The notes under the pieces were generated by a model. The model was not told the origin of the DNA and ran no database searches. It worked only from the letters and a program-made list of their open reading frames with translations. Of a stretch of DNA of 64,000 bases, positions 44,792-57,632 are shown piece by piece; the first letter of the stretch is position 1; every line of letters starts with the position of its first letter. The DNA is from Doryteuthis pealeii. Its lineage: Eukaryota; Mollusca; Cephalopoda; Myopsida; Loliginidae. The translations under genes and the position numbers were made by a program. The stretch lies in contig CM042151.1 of NCBI GenBank assembly GCA_023376005.1, forward strand, positions 73,765,707 through 73,829,706. Direction: 5' to 3'.

Positions 44792-46599
44792 TAGGCACCT
44801 CCATTTTCCGGTCACGTGATCATTTAAAGCTATATTTCATAAACGGGCGTAAATATTTTTTAACTTTGTTTTTTAAAAATCTCGCCAAAAAAAGTAGCGA
44901 GCCTACAGAGTTGTTACAAAGAAAAACAGTTAATTCAAAGATCAAATTATCCGATTGGGAAAAATTACTCACAGTTAATAAAAAAAAGATATATAATAAT
45001 CCGTTTTACATACAAAAGGGTTATTTTTATGCGGAAACGGTGATTGTAACTTCACATATGATTTCTCTTTGACAAGTATACATTTAAATGTATGGGTGGC
45101 TGTATTCGACATAATTTTTTTCGTGTGCATATTCAATAACCAATTGTTGGTTTTCAACGATTTTTGAAATTTTTTTTTTTTTTTTGGTAGTTTCAGAATA
45201 ACTCGGGAATGTTTTTTTTAGTTGTAACTAAAGCAAAGAAAAGACAATAAGTATTACAAATGTTGTCAGTTTTGCTCTTCCGTATATTATAAGAATCAAA
45301 CGTTACTATTTAAGAATAAGAATTACAATTCTTTTTTAAATATCAATATATCGTGGATCGGACAAATTTTTAATTCACCTGAATTCTAAAATTCATATAT
45401 TTAAATATCCGTAAAAAATTCAATTTGTACACACAAAAAAAGATTTTTAAAGATAAAAAAACAAACAAATTATTTAAGCACACAAAAGATTAAAAATCTC
45501 TTTAATTAATTTCTATAAAAAATTTTTTTCTTGAAAATTTAATTGAATATAGTACATATCCATTAAAAAAACAGAAAAAAGTTTTCAAATAATAATATTA
45601 TGACATTTTTTGGTTCTTTTTATTTTCGATTTCATTAATTTTTCCCAAAGAAACTACTGTGTTGTATGTTATACAATTTTTTGGATATAATTATTCAGAC
45701 TCTTATCTTTATAGAAAAAAGGAAAAACGTTTTGACGGTTTATTTTTTTATCTCATAAAATAAAATAGGGGGGTAGACCTCTTGAAAAAATATTTCCCCT
45801 AATATATTTTAGGAACAAAAACAAACTATTTCAGATATATTTACATCCAAAGGTAAATAGTTATGGAAATTTTCGTGAAAATCAGACTATTAATTTATTT
45901 TTCATAGAATGTTTTTAAAATCTTCTTATCGTAACTTGTTTTTAGCTACGTCAAATTTCAGTTGATTTAATAGTGCAAAAATGAAAACATTGTTTTTCAA
46001 TCATAATTTTCATTATTTCCGTAAGCTGAAATTTATTTTTTTAAATCATCAGGAGTTTGTTTAATGTTTTTTCTTTCGAATGGAAAAAAATTTCAAGATA
46101 ATATTAATATTTCTGCAAGTTTCATTTTGTTAAATATAGGGGGGTAAATTTCACAGGTTTTTAAAAAAAATGTTTCTTCTTTCGAATGCACAAAACATTT
46201 TCAAGATAATATTTCAAGATAAAAAAAAAGAATATTTTAAAAATCGTTGAAAACCAATAATCGGTTATTGAATATGCACAAGAAAAAAAATGATGTCGAT
46301 TACAGCCACCTATACATTTAAATGTATAATTGTCAAAGGGAAATAATATGTAATTTTTCTGTCCAGATTTCGACCAGAAAATTACCCTTTCACATGTAAT
46401 ACTGATAGGTTTATTTATTTTTTAAGATAACGGTGTAATTTTTCCCAATCGGATAATTTGATCTTTGATTTAACTGTTTTTCTTTGTAGGATCGTTTCTT
46501 TTTTGGCGAGTTTTTTAAAAAACAAACTTCAAAAATATTTAATTTCGTTTATAAAATATAGCTCAAAATGATCACGTGACCGGAAAATGGAGGTGCCTA
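44792..46599. mobile_element. Foldback relative of the TAGGTACCACC family, ~450-bp TIRs
   Basis: Ends TAGGCACCTCCATTTTCCGG and its complement (ccggaaaatggaggtgccta). Arms pair over about 450 bp, including 'gatcaaattatccgattggg' and 'cccaatcggataatttgatc'. The middle carries family sequence in reverse orientation. No TSD was found. The hAT-like element at 46605 is inserted across its right terminus. Confidence 0.75.
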
Positions 46600-46604
46600 A
46601 TATT

Positions 46605-48194
46605 TAGGGACTAGCATTAACGTCGTCTGCTAGGAGTTTTAAAAGCGAATTAAAAATAAGTAAATCTATTATTTAAGGTCAAACTTTGTTTAAATCGATA
46701 AGTAGTAACATAATGACCATCATTAAAAAAGAAAAATATTTTCACAATATGAAATTTATTTTTAATACATTAAAAATCGTCCGAATTTCAACAAAAAGTT
46801 ACGTTGAATTTATTTTGATTTATCGTGTTCAATAATGGCTTTAAAATATTTTTAAAATACTTATAAACATTTCTTTTTAGAAATAAGTAAAGCGTTACTT
46901 TAAATACATATTCATTAAATGTTACTGAAATTTTTCACACTCGTTTTAACTTTTAACCAAGTAAAATCCGTTTTTTGTATGTAAAAAAATCAAAAATATA
47001 TTTAGTTTCATTGAAAATAAAATTTGCATATTATTTACATTTCGTGTATGATATTCCATAATTGCCATAATATTTTAACTTTTTTGTCTTGTTTGATTGA
47101 CGTAAAATCCGTTTTTTGACAAAATGAATTTAGCACCCCCTCCTACAGGATTTTTATGAAATGTTCAGTGTTGATTAATCAATTTATAAAAACAAAAATT
47201 AAAAACAAACATTTTAGATGGTGGGGGTTCCAGATGATAATATTTTCTGGCTAGACATGACAATTGCAATCTTTTTTATTTTAGTAAAAAAAAAAAAAAA
47301 AATTGTTAATTTAAAGATAAAAAGTCAGAAACATCAATTAGAATTTGAATATTTTTAATTAAAAAGGAATAATTGAATTAAAAATAGTAATAATGAAATG
47401 AACTTACCTTAACTTATTAGATATTGAATCTTTCGGTTAAATTACTGACACAAACATTAACTCTTCTGAATAGAGAGGAAGATATTTTATGTTTTATGTA
47501 TTTGGTCTTAATTGTCTTCCATACAATTAATGTTCTAACATTATGTGTTTTATATTGAAAATCAATTTAATTGTTTTAAAATATGTGAATCTTGATATTA
47601 AGTTTAAAATGTTATATTTTTAGTTTCTAGAAATAAATATCTATTTAATGCAAACCTTACTTTATACTCATGAAGTAATAAGTTTTGAAGAAAAATTCTA
47701 TTTTCGCAGAAAAAATATCGATGCATAATTTTTTTTTTTTGATAAGATAATAGTCAATTAAATAATTATGGAAATGAGTAAAAAAGAAATCTCCTAAAAA
47801 ATTATTTTATATTTTTTTTTTTTACATTTTATTTTTCGATAATCAATACTTATTTTCTCATAGAAGAGCAACCGTAACAATTTTTTTTTTGTTTCTATTC
47901 ATAACTTCGGTCTTTTATCTCTTCATTTATACTGTAATTAGTATCAAGTTAGGACCAACTTGAAGCAATTTTACGCCCCCAACATAAGGGGGGTCAAAAT
48001 TAAGTGACCTGAAAAAAATGAGAAAGTTTTAAAATAAAATAAATAATGCATTATAAAGATCATTCATTGATACATAAACACTGAAAATTTCATTAAAATC
48101 CGATAATTCCCTGATTTTTGGTAAATTATTTTCTGTAGGGGGGCTAAAGTCATTTTGTCAAAAACGAATGTTAGCCTCTGTTTGCCAGTCCCTA
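46605..48194. mobile_element. TAGGGACTAGC element (hAT-like), copy 1, perfect 8-bp TSD
   Basis: 1590 bp. TIR TAGGGACTAGCA ... tgccagtcccta. A perfect TSD, ctaatatt, is at 46597-46604 and 48195-48202. The terminus fits the hAT consensus (T-A-G-G-G) and the TSD length fits hAT. No transposase frame. About 1.2 kb is co-linear with copy 2 at 58485-60173 with few differences. Confidence 0.92.
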
Positions 48195-48202
48195 CTAATA
48201 TT

Positions 48203-49080
48203 CGTTTTGTTTACATTTTTGAAACAATTTTATTTTTTAAAGCGAGCTTCCTTGCTTCTTGATTTCAAATCTTTCTACCGTATTAAAATGTAACAATAAA
48301 ATGCTAAGAATTAAATATTTACAATTGTTCGTATTGCAATTTTTTTTTTTTTTTTCTAAAACTCTTTAGTACATACGAAAAAATTAAATACTGATTAGAA
48401 ATGGATATGTTTTATTCTAAAATGAGAGTATTAATAATAAAAACAAATTTGAGTTATTATTAATCGTTAGATTAAATGTTTTCGTTTTTTATTGTTATTT
48501 ACTTGACTGTAAAAAATAATTCCATCGATAAAACCACATACAAATTACATATTTAGAAAGATTATTTTATTTTATTTCTAACCAAATAAATATTTCTAAG
48601 ATTAGACCAGAGATATGTGAGAAATTCCGAGCTGAAACGAATTTGTCAACTTCAAATTACCAACAGCGGCACCATTTTACTGTTGATACAGGCAGCAGAA
48701 TAAGAATTCTGCAGATAAGCAAAACCAGTTACTCAGGATTTACCTTTTTGTATTTCATCTAAGATGATTTGGACGGTCTCATTTTTAACCAGAGTGTTTT
48801 GCAAGATGATAACAAGCGTATTAATATATAGATTAGAGATACTTCATATAATATAACAGTGTGCAAAAAATACTCTTAAGAAATGACTACATAAAAATTA
48901 TTTCTTAACCTCCAGGCATAAAATAACCCTAGATGGGTTGACATGCCATTAAAATCAATCAATTGATTAACAGGCTCCTCAGAGACTTCCTTTTCCTTAT
49001 TTCTGATAATTAATTCAAGTTTCTTTCTTCTTTTTTTTTTCCCTTGTTTCTTTCTTTGGGGGTGGATATTAGTGATAATG
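48203..49080. other. No gene; short repeats
   Basis: 48690-48840 is the second copy of the repeat at 35195-35355. 48890-48970 is a ~600-bp retroposon tail ('cataaaataaccctagatgg', then 'tgacatgccattaaaatc'). Confidence 0.45.
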
Positions 49081-49081
49081 G

Positions 49082-49600
49082 TGTAACAATTATCTTCCCT
49101 TGTTTGGATGGGGTAGATATTGGCAAAGGGTTATTTTCCCTTGTTGCCAGGGTTTGCTACTAAGGGGCATTGCCACCTGGCTATTTAAACATAGCCCCAT
49201 AAAAAATAACTCTCTCTCATATCTGGGACTCTCCAGAGATATATTAGGATTTTGTATCCCTGTCCATTTGAGACCTGGGGGTTTGCCACCCAACTATAGG
49301 CTTATGTGTGTCTTTATATGGCCCCTTTGTATACTATCTTCATAGAGGTTTTGGGCTCACCAGCCCTGGAATATCCACATAAAAGCATGTGCCTTTTTAC
49401 ACCCCCATGTCTGCATGGAGATGACCACACATGTGGCCCTGGCTATGAAGTTATGTGACAAATATTTAATGGATATAACTGAACCTATCTTCAAGAACTC
49501 TTTTCCCTTAGGACTTTCATCCTAGCATGTTTTGTATTGTTATTATATATGTTGAATGTGGCTTAAACAATAAAGTCTGCATTTGTCATCTCTTTATTGG
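49082..49600 (+). other. Possible solo LTR or untranslated exon
   Basis: Less AT-rich block with a TATA-like ggctatttaaacatagcc (49178-49195), itself palindromic, and an aataaa (49568-49573) followed by T-rich DNA. The arrangement resembles an LTR (promoter, then polyadenylation signal ~390 bp later) or a 3'-terminal exon. I could not find a 5-bp TSD or matched second LTR. Confidence 0.25.
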
Positions 49601-52600
49601 AATTTGTTTTATATAAACTAGCAAAATAAAAAAACGCCCTCCGGGCGATGTAAAAATACATTTTTGAAAGATATTGCTTGAGGAGGTGGAAGTTAAAAAT
49701 TAAATGTCGGAGAGTTTGAACCATAAAGCATGAAATCATCAAATTTATTAAAGGGGTAAAAAAAAACCAATTTGAAATCAAAGCTAAGTTCTATTAACTT
49801 TGAATATCTATTAAAATAAAACAAACTATATATAAATCTATGATACTGGAGATGTTTTAAAAAACAATAAGGAATGTCTAATGTTGAATGCTCAAATTTT
49901 GAGTGTAATTATTCTCTTATGACGATTTTGGGTATAGTGAAATAAGCAGTGACGTAGTTTTTGTTACAGACAAAAACCGGAAGTGAATATCCATTATTAA
50001 TAGATATATGAATTCACCTGCCTTTTGAGGTCTCATGCCTTATAAGAAACTGATATTAGTAACTGAAGTTAAAATCAGTCTTATTTCTAAAATGGTTTCT
50101 TATTGTATGCTTCCAGAAATGGTTCATTTTGCAGCCAAGGAATTGAGGGTCAGAGGGATTCCTTAAGATAAAATGGAGATTCTGGCACATTTTGCTCTCT
50201 GGGTAAGTTAAGACACTTTCTTTCACTTTCAGATTTCATGTGGGTCAGTCTTTTAGGGTAATCTAATTTGTGATGTTTTATTTGGGGAGAAAAGAGAAAA
50301 TCTAATAATTTAAGCATCAATGGGAGACCAAAGCTGCAAAAGAAATTGGTAAATCTGGAAGAAGGAATATATCCTCAAGAATGGGAGTGTCCTGGGTATG
50401 ATCTCTGGGAAGTGCTGGGTACCCCTTTGTTATCATTACTTCTAGATCTACTCCATTTAATAGTCAAATAAATATGTTTGTAAATTATTAGATAGAAATA
50501 CTTGATACCATCTGTTAGGATCACCTGACAAAAAACATTTGTATCTGAGGATGTAACCTAGCTATTAACAAAGCCTCCTTAATTCAAGATTACATCCTCA
50601 GATTAACAATAGGCTAGAATTAAACACTGAATATATCATTAATTAACATACACATTCCTTAAATACATATCGAAATTTTTAAAAATTGATTTTAACTGAG
50701 TTTTAACTCAATTTAACAGTAGATTAGAATTTAACATCGAATGAATTATTAGCAATAAGAAAAAATAATGAAATTGATTTGAACAACTGAAGTTGCGTTT
50801 CTTCCACTTGGCGCTCAAACAGACCACATAACACCGTGTTTATAACGTGCAGAAATATAAACACTCAACATTATTCTTTAACAAATACAGAAAATATATT
50901 TAGTATTGTAAAATAGCAGGTGCAAGAAAAATAAATCATTTATTGCAAAAACACGGACATAAAATGTGTGTACAGTTTATTTTATGGTAGGAATTTACGA
51001 GGAAAAAGTTAAGGATTACCCCAAAAAATATTTGAAATATAACATATTTTCCTAAAGAGATATAATATGCAAATAAAAAGAGAAGAAGTAAATTAAAAAA
51101 GATAGAAATCTTTTACAATAGATATTATGAAATATATTACAATAATATCATGATTATCATTGAACCATATTATTCCATACAATGTGATAATATTACTCAT
51201 AATCCACAAAAGGACTCATCTATATATTATATTTTCCTTATTATTTTTAAGTCTTAAACCAAATTTCATATATTATTCTATTATTCATACAATTAAATAC
51301 ATACAAAAAATTATCTATTATTAGTATCGCTCTATCACAGATATTGAGCACTCTCTTAATAATACTGTATACATTGGCTGACTACTGTTTCATCAAGTGT
51401 GATAGTGTTAGCCATACACTGCAGTCTGTTTATATCTATTTGTCTATGTCATTCTGTTCACTATTTTATTTATAAGGTTTTCTTCAACTTACATTTTATT
51501 TTCTCTTTTCAGAGAAAAAAGTGGATGTAAAGAATACAAATACAAAACAAAGTGGAAAAATGGTTCTTTTTGGCTGGACATAAGATTTTTCAGATATATA
51601 AAAAAAGAAATTACCTTTTTTATGGAACTTAATATCAGAAGATATGTATCCTTTTTGTTTCCATCCTGCTTCTGTGAAGATATTATTTGGTAGAAAATAC
51701 AAGAGAAACTGCTTTCTTTAATTTAAGTTGATTGCTTAAAAATTTCAAATATCTTCAAGAGACACCAAAACCATAGAAATGAAAAGGAGACGTGAAAAAA
51801 AAATGAAAAAATACAAAAAGAAAAATTTTAATCTCCTAAGACAATACTTGTGTATAAGTTGTTTTTTTTAATCAATTTTTCTTACAAAGAAGAGTAACAA
51901 AACTAATAAAAAGAGTAAAAGATTACAGTTACAGAAAGAGATAGGAAGATTAGGATCAACTACTTTGTTAGAAAGAGATAGGATCTAACTGAAACTTTCC
52001 AAATAATTAATGGAATTTCTTATTATAGTAGACCTTTTTTTAATATTTCTCCTTAAACTAGAAATTTACTCTCAAGGTAGATTTCAAAAACTAAGATTAT
52101 TAACCAACTAGATTTCTTTGCTTGTATAGTAATATATTTTTGGAATAAATTGCCTAATTAGATTAAAAACAGCAAAAGTGTAAAAATATTTAAGACTGAA
52201 TTGGATGATTTCAGAAATAAGGGTAAGAAAAAGAAATTAAGAGGGATTTTGGGGAAACTATCAAATAAATCACTTAACAGAATCTTATCTGTATATAGAT
52301 ATTGAATTAATATTGTATCTGTTTTTTTTAAACTGTTGATGTGAAAAGATAGTTAAAATTGGTAGATGCCCAAGGAGGCATAACAAACAAAAGAGTATAC
52401 TGTCCCATGAATAAGCAGTATGTGGTAGGGATACAAAAATTTAAAAAAAAAGAAGCTTACTTGATGTGGGAAGTAAAATAGACATGTAGCTTAACTATTC
52501 CTTGGCAAAGAAATAAAAGAGATAAAAGAGATTTAGAATGGGTTTCTGATTGTCATGTGACCCCCTACAAGGCCCTCAATGGACATGCCCATTCTATAAG

Positions 52601-52969
52601 GAAGATAATTTGCTATCTTCAAAATTACCTATTGGATGATTTAAAGCGAATTCTAATAATTAACTGCAGGGAAAGATTTTACTTGTTATTTATCTAAATA
52701 ACCAAGTAATAAGTTTATCTCAGATAGATAATATTTTTACAGAAATATATTTACCTTCATAAACAATTCTGCACCATTCTTTAAAAAATTAGATTGTTAT
52801 TTTTTTACATCCATGTTATTGAAAATTAAAGATTTCATCATTTTTAGATTACTCAAAGTTTACATGAACTCAACTTTTACACAAGTATATTTGATAAAAA
52901 AATTTATAATCTGTACAGTTGAATCTAAATTTTATATTTTATTTTAATGAAAATAATTTCTTGAAACAG
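49600..52969. other. Mostly unannotated; candidate upstream exon for the 12-finger gene
   Basis: AT-rich, with a ~600-bp retroposon fragment at 50390-50480. A segment near 50117-50202 (after tatgcttccag, ending tctctggGTAAGT) has acceptor- and donor-like edges and could be an untranslated or short coding exon. No other feature is supported. Confidence 0.25.
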
Positions 52970-52982
52970 ATGAAATCTAAGC

Positions 52983-54011
52983 ATGACAACTCCTCTTAGT
53001 GACTCTACATTTCCTTGTGAAGTGTGTGGCAAAGCTTGTCCAACGAACAGTAAATTAATTGCACACATGAGGACACATACAGGTGAGACTCCTTTTGCTT
53101 GTGAAGTTTGTGGCAAAGCATTCTCTGAAAAAGGCCACTTAAAGACTCATATGAGAAAACATACCGGCGAGACTCCGTATTCTTGTGAAGTATGTGGTAA
53201 GGCTTTCTGTTACAGGAGTACTTTGAAGTCTCACAGGACAAGTCATACTGGTGACATCCCATTTCCCTGTGAAGTGTGCGGCAAAGGATTTACTCAAAAA
53301 GGTCATTTGACTGCTCATATGAGAACACATACTGGAGAGACACCATTTCCTTGTGAAGTGTGTGGTAAAGCATTTTCTCACAAAAGTAATTTAAATGCTC
53401 ATGTCAGAACTCATACAGGGGAAACTCCATTTCCTTGTGAAATATGCACCAAGCAATTTTCTAGAAAAGACCATTTGAAAAGCCATATGCGGACACATAC
53501 AGGGGAGACTCCCTTTCCTTGTGAAATGTGTGGAAAAGCATTCTCTAAAAAAATTACGTTGAATATCCATGTGCGAACACATACTGGAGAGACTCCATAT
53601 GGTTGTGAAGTGTGTGGAAAAGCTTTTACACAAAGGGTTCTTTTGAAAACACATATGCGAAGACATACAGGAGAGACTCCATTTTCTTGTGAAGTTTGTG
53701 GTAAAGCATTTTCAGAAAAAGGTAACTTGCAAACTCATGTGAGAGTACATACCGGTGAAACTCCATTTCCTTGTGAAGTGTGTGGTAAAGCTTTTTCTAG
53801 AAGAGGAAATTTGCGAACTCATATGAGGACACATACTAAAGAGACTCCATTTTATTGTCAAGTTTGTGCTAAGTCATTTTCTTATAAAAGTACTTTGAAA
53901 ACTCATATGAAATTACATGCAGATGATACATTGTTTTCTTGTGATATGTGTGGACAAATTTTTTATCAACTAGGTAATTTCAAGGCACACATGACAACAC
54001 ATGTATCATAA
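52983..54011 (+). CDS. Poly-C2H2 zinc-finger protein, 342 aa, 12 fingers
   Basis: Intact frame. The ATG at 52983 is the first in-frame start: an in-frame TGA lies at 52971, and a possible splice acceptor (tttcttgaaacag) ends at 52969. An out-of-frame ATG at 52970 would precede it if that acceptor is used. The protein is almost entirely fingers (residues ~10-340), 12 in tandem with C-X2-C-X12-H-X3-H spacing. Finger 1 has Cys where the conserved core Phe belongs (CGKACPTN). Nearly every linker is TGETPF or TGETPY rather than TGEKPF/Y, and one is TGDIPF. There is no N-terminal effector domain, which may be encoded upstream or be absent. Probably a nuclear DNA-binding protein of the same expanded family as the 28.2-kb gene. 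Confidence 0.95.
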   Translation: MTTPLSDSTFPCEVCGKACPTNSKLIAHMRTHTGETPFACEVCGKAFSEKGHLKTHMRKHTGETPYSCEVCGKAFCYRSTLKSHRTSHTGDIPFPCEVCGKGFTQKGHLTAHMRTHTGETPFPCEVCGKAFSHKSNLNAHVRTHTGETPFPCEICTKQFSRKDHLKSHMRTHTGETPFPCEMCGKAFSKKITLNIHVRTHTGETPYGCEVCGKAFTQRVLLKTHMRRHTGETPFSCEVCGKAFSEKGNLQTHVRVHTGETPFPCEVCGKAFSRRGNLRTHMRTHTKETPFYCQVCAKSFSYKSTLKTHMKLHADDTLFSCDMCGQIFYQLGNFKAHMTTHVS

Positions 54012-54057
54012 AAAAGAACGAAATTTTATATTGAAAATACAAGTGCAAAAATAGGCA

Positions 54058-54250
54058 AAAGTGACTAATAAGGCTTTGGTCAGCTTCAAAAGTCACCTGC
54101 AAATATGTTACTTCAAAGATCTGCTGTTTGTGTGATGTGTGGCAAAGCTTTCATTTGAAAATATAAGCTATTGAAACAGTAGATACATTTCTGTGATAAA
54201 TCATTATTTTCTAAAACATATCAGAAGCATTTTCGAAAATATACTAAAGG
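54058..54250 (+). pseudogene. Fossil zinc fingers downstream of the 12-finger gene
   Basis: Past the stop codon the plus strand still reads CVMCGKAFI (from about 54132) before a stop. Before it is a KAL-VSFKSHLQI segment like the second half of a finger, and after it FCDKSLFSKTYQKH. These are decayed units in frame-broken form, indicating the array once continued for at least two or three more fingers. Confidence 0.6.
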
Positions 54251-54639
54251 CTTAACAAATCAGTTTTGATGAACTTGCTTTTATCTATCAGCAAATATTT
54301 ATACTGGTTGATATACACAAAACCATTATTTATGATCTTCCTTTTGTGCTAGCACTACACTTGCCATAGTGAGCTCTTCTCTAAATGGCATTTACTTTTC
54401 AGAAATATCAACCCAGCATAAATATTAATAATTATATCATTTTAATCTTCGCCTTATATAAGCCATCAAATGTGCTATGCAGTATCATCTAGTATCATTG
54501 CAATATCTAGTAATCAATTGTATTCATCAGGATTACATGATAATAAATAATTTTGGAATTCCTATAATCTCTTCCTTTCTTTTTCTGTGTTTTCCTATTG
54601 ATGTTTATGAGACTTTATTTTTGGCACAAATTTATATTT

Positions 54640-55215
54640 GAGAAGCAGCTTATAAGACTTTATTTTTTTAGAAACAGTTTATTAGACTTTATTTTAGACA
54701 CAGCTTTATTTTTTAGAAACAGCTTATAAAGACTTTATTTGAGAAACAGCTTATAAAACTTTATTTTAGACACAGCTTTATTTTTTAGAAACAGCTTATA
54801 AGACTTTGATTTAGACAAAGCTTTATTTTTTAGAAACAGCTTATAAAACTTTATTTTAGACAAAGCTTTATTTTTTAGAAAGAGCTTATAAAGTCTTTAT
54901 TTTAGACACAGCTTTATTTTTTAGAAAGAGTTTATGAAGACTTTATTTTAGAAACAGCTTATAGAACTTTATTTTAGAAAAAGCTTTATTTTTTAGAAAC
55001 AGCTTAAAAGACTTTAATTTAGACAAAGCTTTATTTTTTTAGAAATAGCTTATAAAGACTTTATTTTAGGCACAGCTTTATTTTTTAGAAATGGCTTATA
55101 AGACTTTATTTTAGACAAGGCTTTATTTTTTAGAAACAGCTTATAAAGACTTTATTTTAGACACAGCTTTATTTTCAGAATCAGCTAATAATACTTTTTT
55201 TAGAAACAGCTTACA
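54640..55215. repeat. ~46-bp minisatellite (two ~23-bp half-units)
   Basis: About 12 units of the form gactttattttagacacagc + tttattttttagaaacagct + tataa. The two halves are themselves similar, so it grew from a ~23-bp repeat. Units vary (acacagc/acaaagc; aaacagc/aaagagc). Array edges are ragged. It contains many aataaa-like strings on the reverse strand only. Confidence 0.85.
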
Positions 55216-56305
55216 AGACTTGAAAAACAGCTCATAAAATAACAAAAATAAGTGAATATAAAATAAAATGAAAAACACTTTTTAAATATAGGTATATAAA
55301 AAAGAAAATGAAAATATAGAAATAAATAAAAATGAAAAATAATCAATGTAATAAATAAGGAATAACAAAAATAATAATATTTAACAAATAGCAAACATTT
55401 TTTTTTTGTTTTGATATGTATTTTTGAAAAGGGCAATTCCATCTTATTCTTAATAAAGATGTACACAAAATTGTCACTTTTATTTATGAACTTCCCCAAT
55501 ATCAGCAGGCACTTCCAGTAATAATTGGCCAATGAGAGACAAGGACAGAAAGCATTTAAGATAATTTGCAACTGTCCTTAAATCAATTGCTAATTGAACT
55601 TTCTGCCAGCAAGAACTATATTTTGGAATTTCTTTTTAAAAACCACAAAATATCAGATAATTATAGTTGTTCTCTGTTCACAGATGGATAAAAGAAGAAT
55701 CTTACTATGATAGTCCAAAATATTTGATTAAGTAGGAGGGATGGAAAATGCATGTTATTCTTGTTGCCTTAGACAAAAAGGCAGAACACCGGAAATCCTT
55801 GTAGGGGCTAGAACTCTCCTGTGCCCATGGTACAGGAAGCTAGAGATTGACGTCTGTTGTTTGGTTATGAAAACTCCCTCTCAATCAGGCTAGACCTCAA
55901 GGAGTAAACCTCATAGAGTTAGTCTCTCGCCACTCAGTCAACAAAGACTGAAGAAAAAACCCTCAGTGAAAGAACATAGCCGGCTACACCACCTTATCAC
56001 CCCCTCAGCAAGGGAAATAATTAAATGTTAGTACTGCTTTCAGGTACCCGTTGTATTGTTGTGTCAAATTGTGTTGCATGTTAATAAACTTGATTAAAAG
56101 TACATGTGCTTTTCCCTCGTTATTTTGGAATGTGTTACTAGATAATATTCTTCATAGTTTGTACATGAATTTTCCTACGTCCTGAGCCAGTGTCAATTTT
56201 GGAGATAACTCATAGGGAATATAATACTAATGAGTAACATGGCATGTGGCAAGTTGGCAGTTAATCACATGCAGTGAGAGCCTAGCCAGTTTCATCTGTT
56301 GTCTC
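55216..56305. other. No gene; possible 3'-exon or LTR-like segment
   Basis: The 123-codon reverse frame at 55200-55571 is F/Y/K-rich and overlaps the minisatellite, so I do not accept it. 55770-56110 is less AT-rich and ends with 'gttaataaacttgattaaaa', a plausible polyadenylation region on the plus strand. Confidence 0.3.
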
Positions 56306-56519
56306 GGACCATATGACTTTTAGGCACCCCTAACACACCGTCAAAATCCGGTTTGTTATGTCCGGTTGTTTTAACAGACGATTTTTAGATTTTTAAAAAA
56401 TTATAAAACTAACCCCTAACCCTAACTTCTAACCCTAACCCCCTAACAAACAACCGGATATTGACGGTGTAAATGAAAAACATGAGATCAAAAAGGGGTG
56501 CCTAAAGGTAATATGGTCC
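56306..56519. mobile_element. GGACC-family MITE, left outer copy
   Basis: Ends ggaccatatgac and atatggtcc. The inner flank is aattaaag, the complement of the TSD of its mirror copy at 60776-60993, whereas the outer flank (gttgtctc) is unrelated. Contains cccctaaccctaac-type telomere-like repeats. Confidence 0.85.
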
Positions 56520-56611
56520 AATTAAAGCAGTAATAAACTCTTCTTTAATAATATGAAATTTTTCGTCTAACATTTAGAACATAAGAAATACTAACACCGT
56601 AATCGAAAGTC

Positions 56612-56851
56612 GGACCATATGACCTTTAGGCACCCCTTTTGCGATCTCAATTCATAAGGACATATTTTCGTTTACACCGTCAAAATCCGGTTTGTTATGG
56701 GTTAGAGTTAGGGTTAGGGGTTAATCTTATAATTAAAAAAAAAACTCTAAAAATCGTCTGTTAACAAACAACAGGATTTTGACGGTGTAAATGAAAAACA
56801 TGTCCTTATGAATCGAGATCGCAAAAGGGGTGCCTAAAGGTCATATGGTCC
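56612..56851. mobile_element. GGACC-family MITE, left inner copy, perfect TSD
   Basis: 240 bp. TIR GGACCATATGACCTTTAGGC. TSD cgaaagtc at 56604-56611 and 56852-56859. Arms contain 'ttcataaggacat', 'acaccgtcaaaatccgg' and a ttagggttaggggtta loop. Confidence 0.9.
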
Positions 56852-57632
56852 CGAAAGTCTATAAAAACAATATTTACTCGTGTTTACCGGAAGTAAGGAA
56901 CCCTATTGTGTCCCCTTAACAATATGGCGGATTAACTCGGTTTGAACGTCGTTTGGTGAGAAACTGATATTTAACGAACACAAATTGTTTATATTTAAAA
57001 TGTAATAATCCGTTTTGTTTAGAGATTTACAAGGTACTACCAGTTGTGAAGTCATATGTGTTTTTTACGAAATCAATTTACCGCTCCCCTAATTAAAACA
57101 AATTTACCAAACATCAGGGAATTATCCGATTTTAATGAAATTTTTAGTGTTAATTTATTAGCTACCATTAATTTTCCCTTTTAGTATTGTTATCTAATAA
57201 TTTTGGGGAGAAAATTCTATAGAAAAGATATACCCCCACCCTTTTAAACAGAACAAATATCGATGTATATTTTTCTCACTCATAATCTAAAATGAAATTA
57301 TATTTCATATACAACAGAATGAAAAGAAAATGTACCACCAAATCTTTTTTAGTATTTTTGTTTTGTTTTGTTTTTTACATTCAATTTTCACTTTTTTAGT
57401 ACTTATTTTCTACGAAAATCTCCCCTTTAATTTTTTTTTCTATTCATATTTTCGGTCTTTTGTTTTTTTTATCTATACTCTTATTAGTTTCACTTCTATA
57501 TAACCCTGCATATTTTGCGGCTCCAAAATAAGGGAAGGTCAAAGTTAAGTGATCTGAAAAAGAAAAAAAAAACTAAGCAAGTTTTAAAATAAAATAACTG
57601 ATGCATTATAAAATTTATTCATTGATAAATCA

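Noticed and set aside
44792..46599. 8-bp TSD for the foldback element
   Set aside because: Flanks ataaacaa and atatttag (or atattcgt after removing the neighbouring insertion) do not match.
49082..49600. Confident solo LTR call
   Set aside because: TATA-like and aataaa signals are present but no TG...CA ends with a matching TSD could be fixed.
55200..55571. 123-codon reverse frame rich in F, Y and C
   Set aside because: It overlaps the minisatellite edge and AT-rich DNA; composition is typical of chance frames in poly-A/T sequence.
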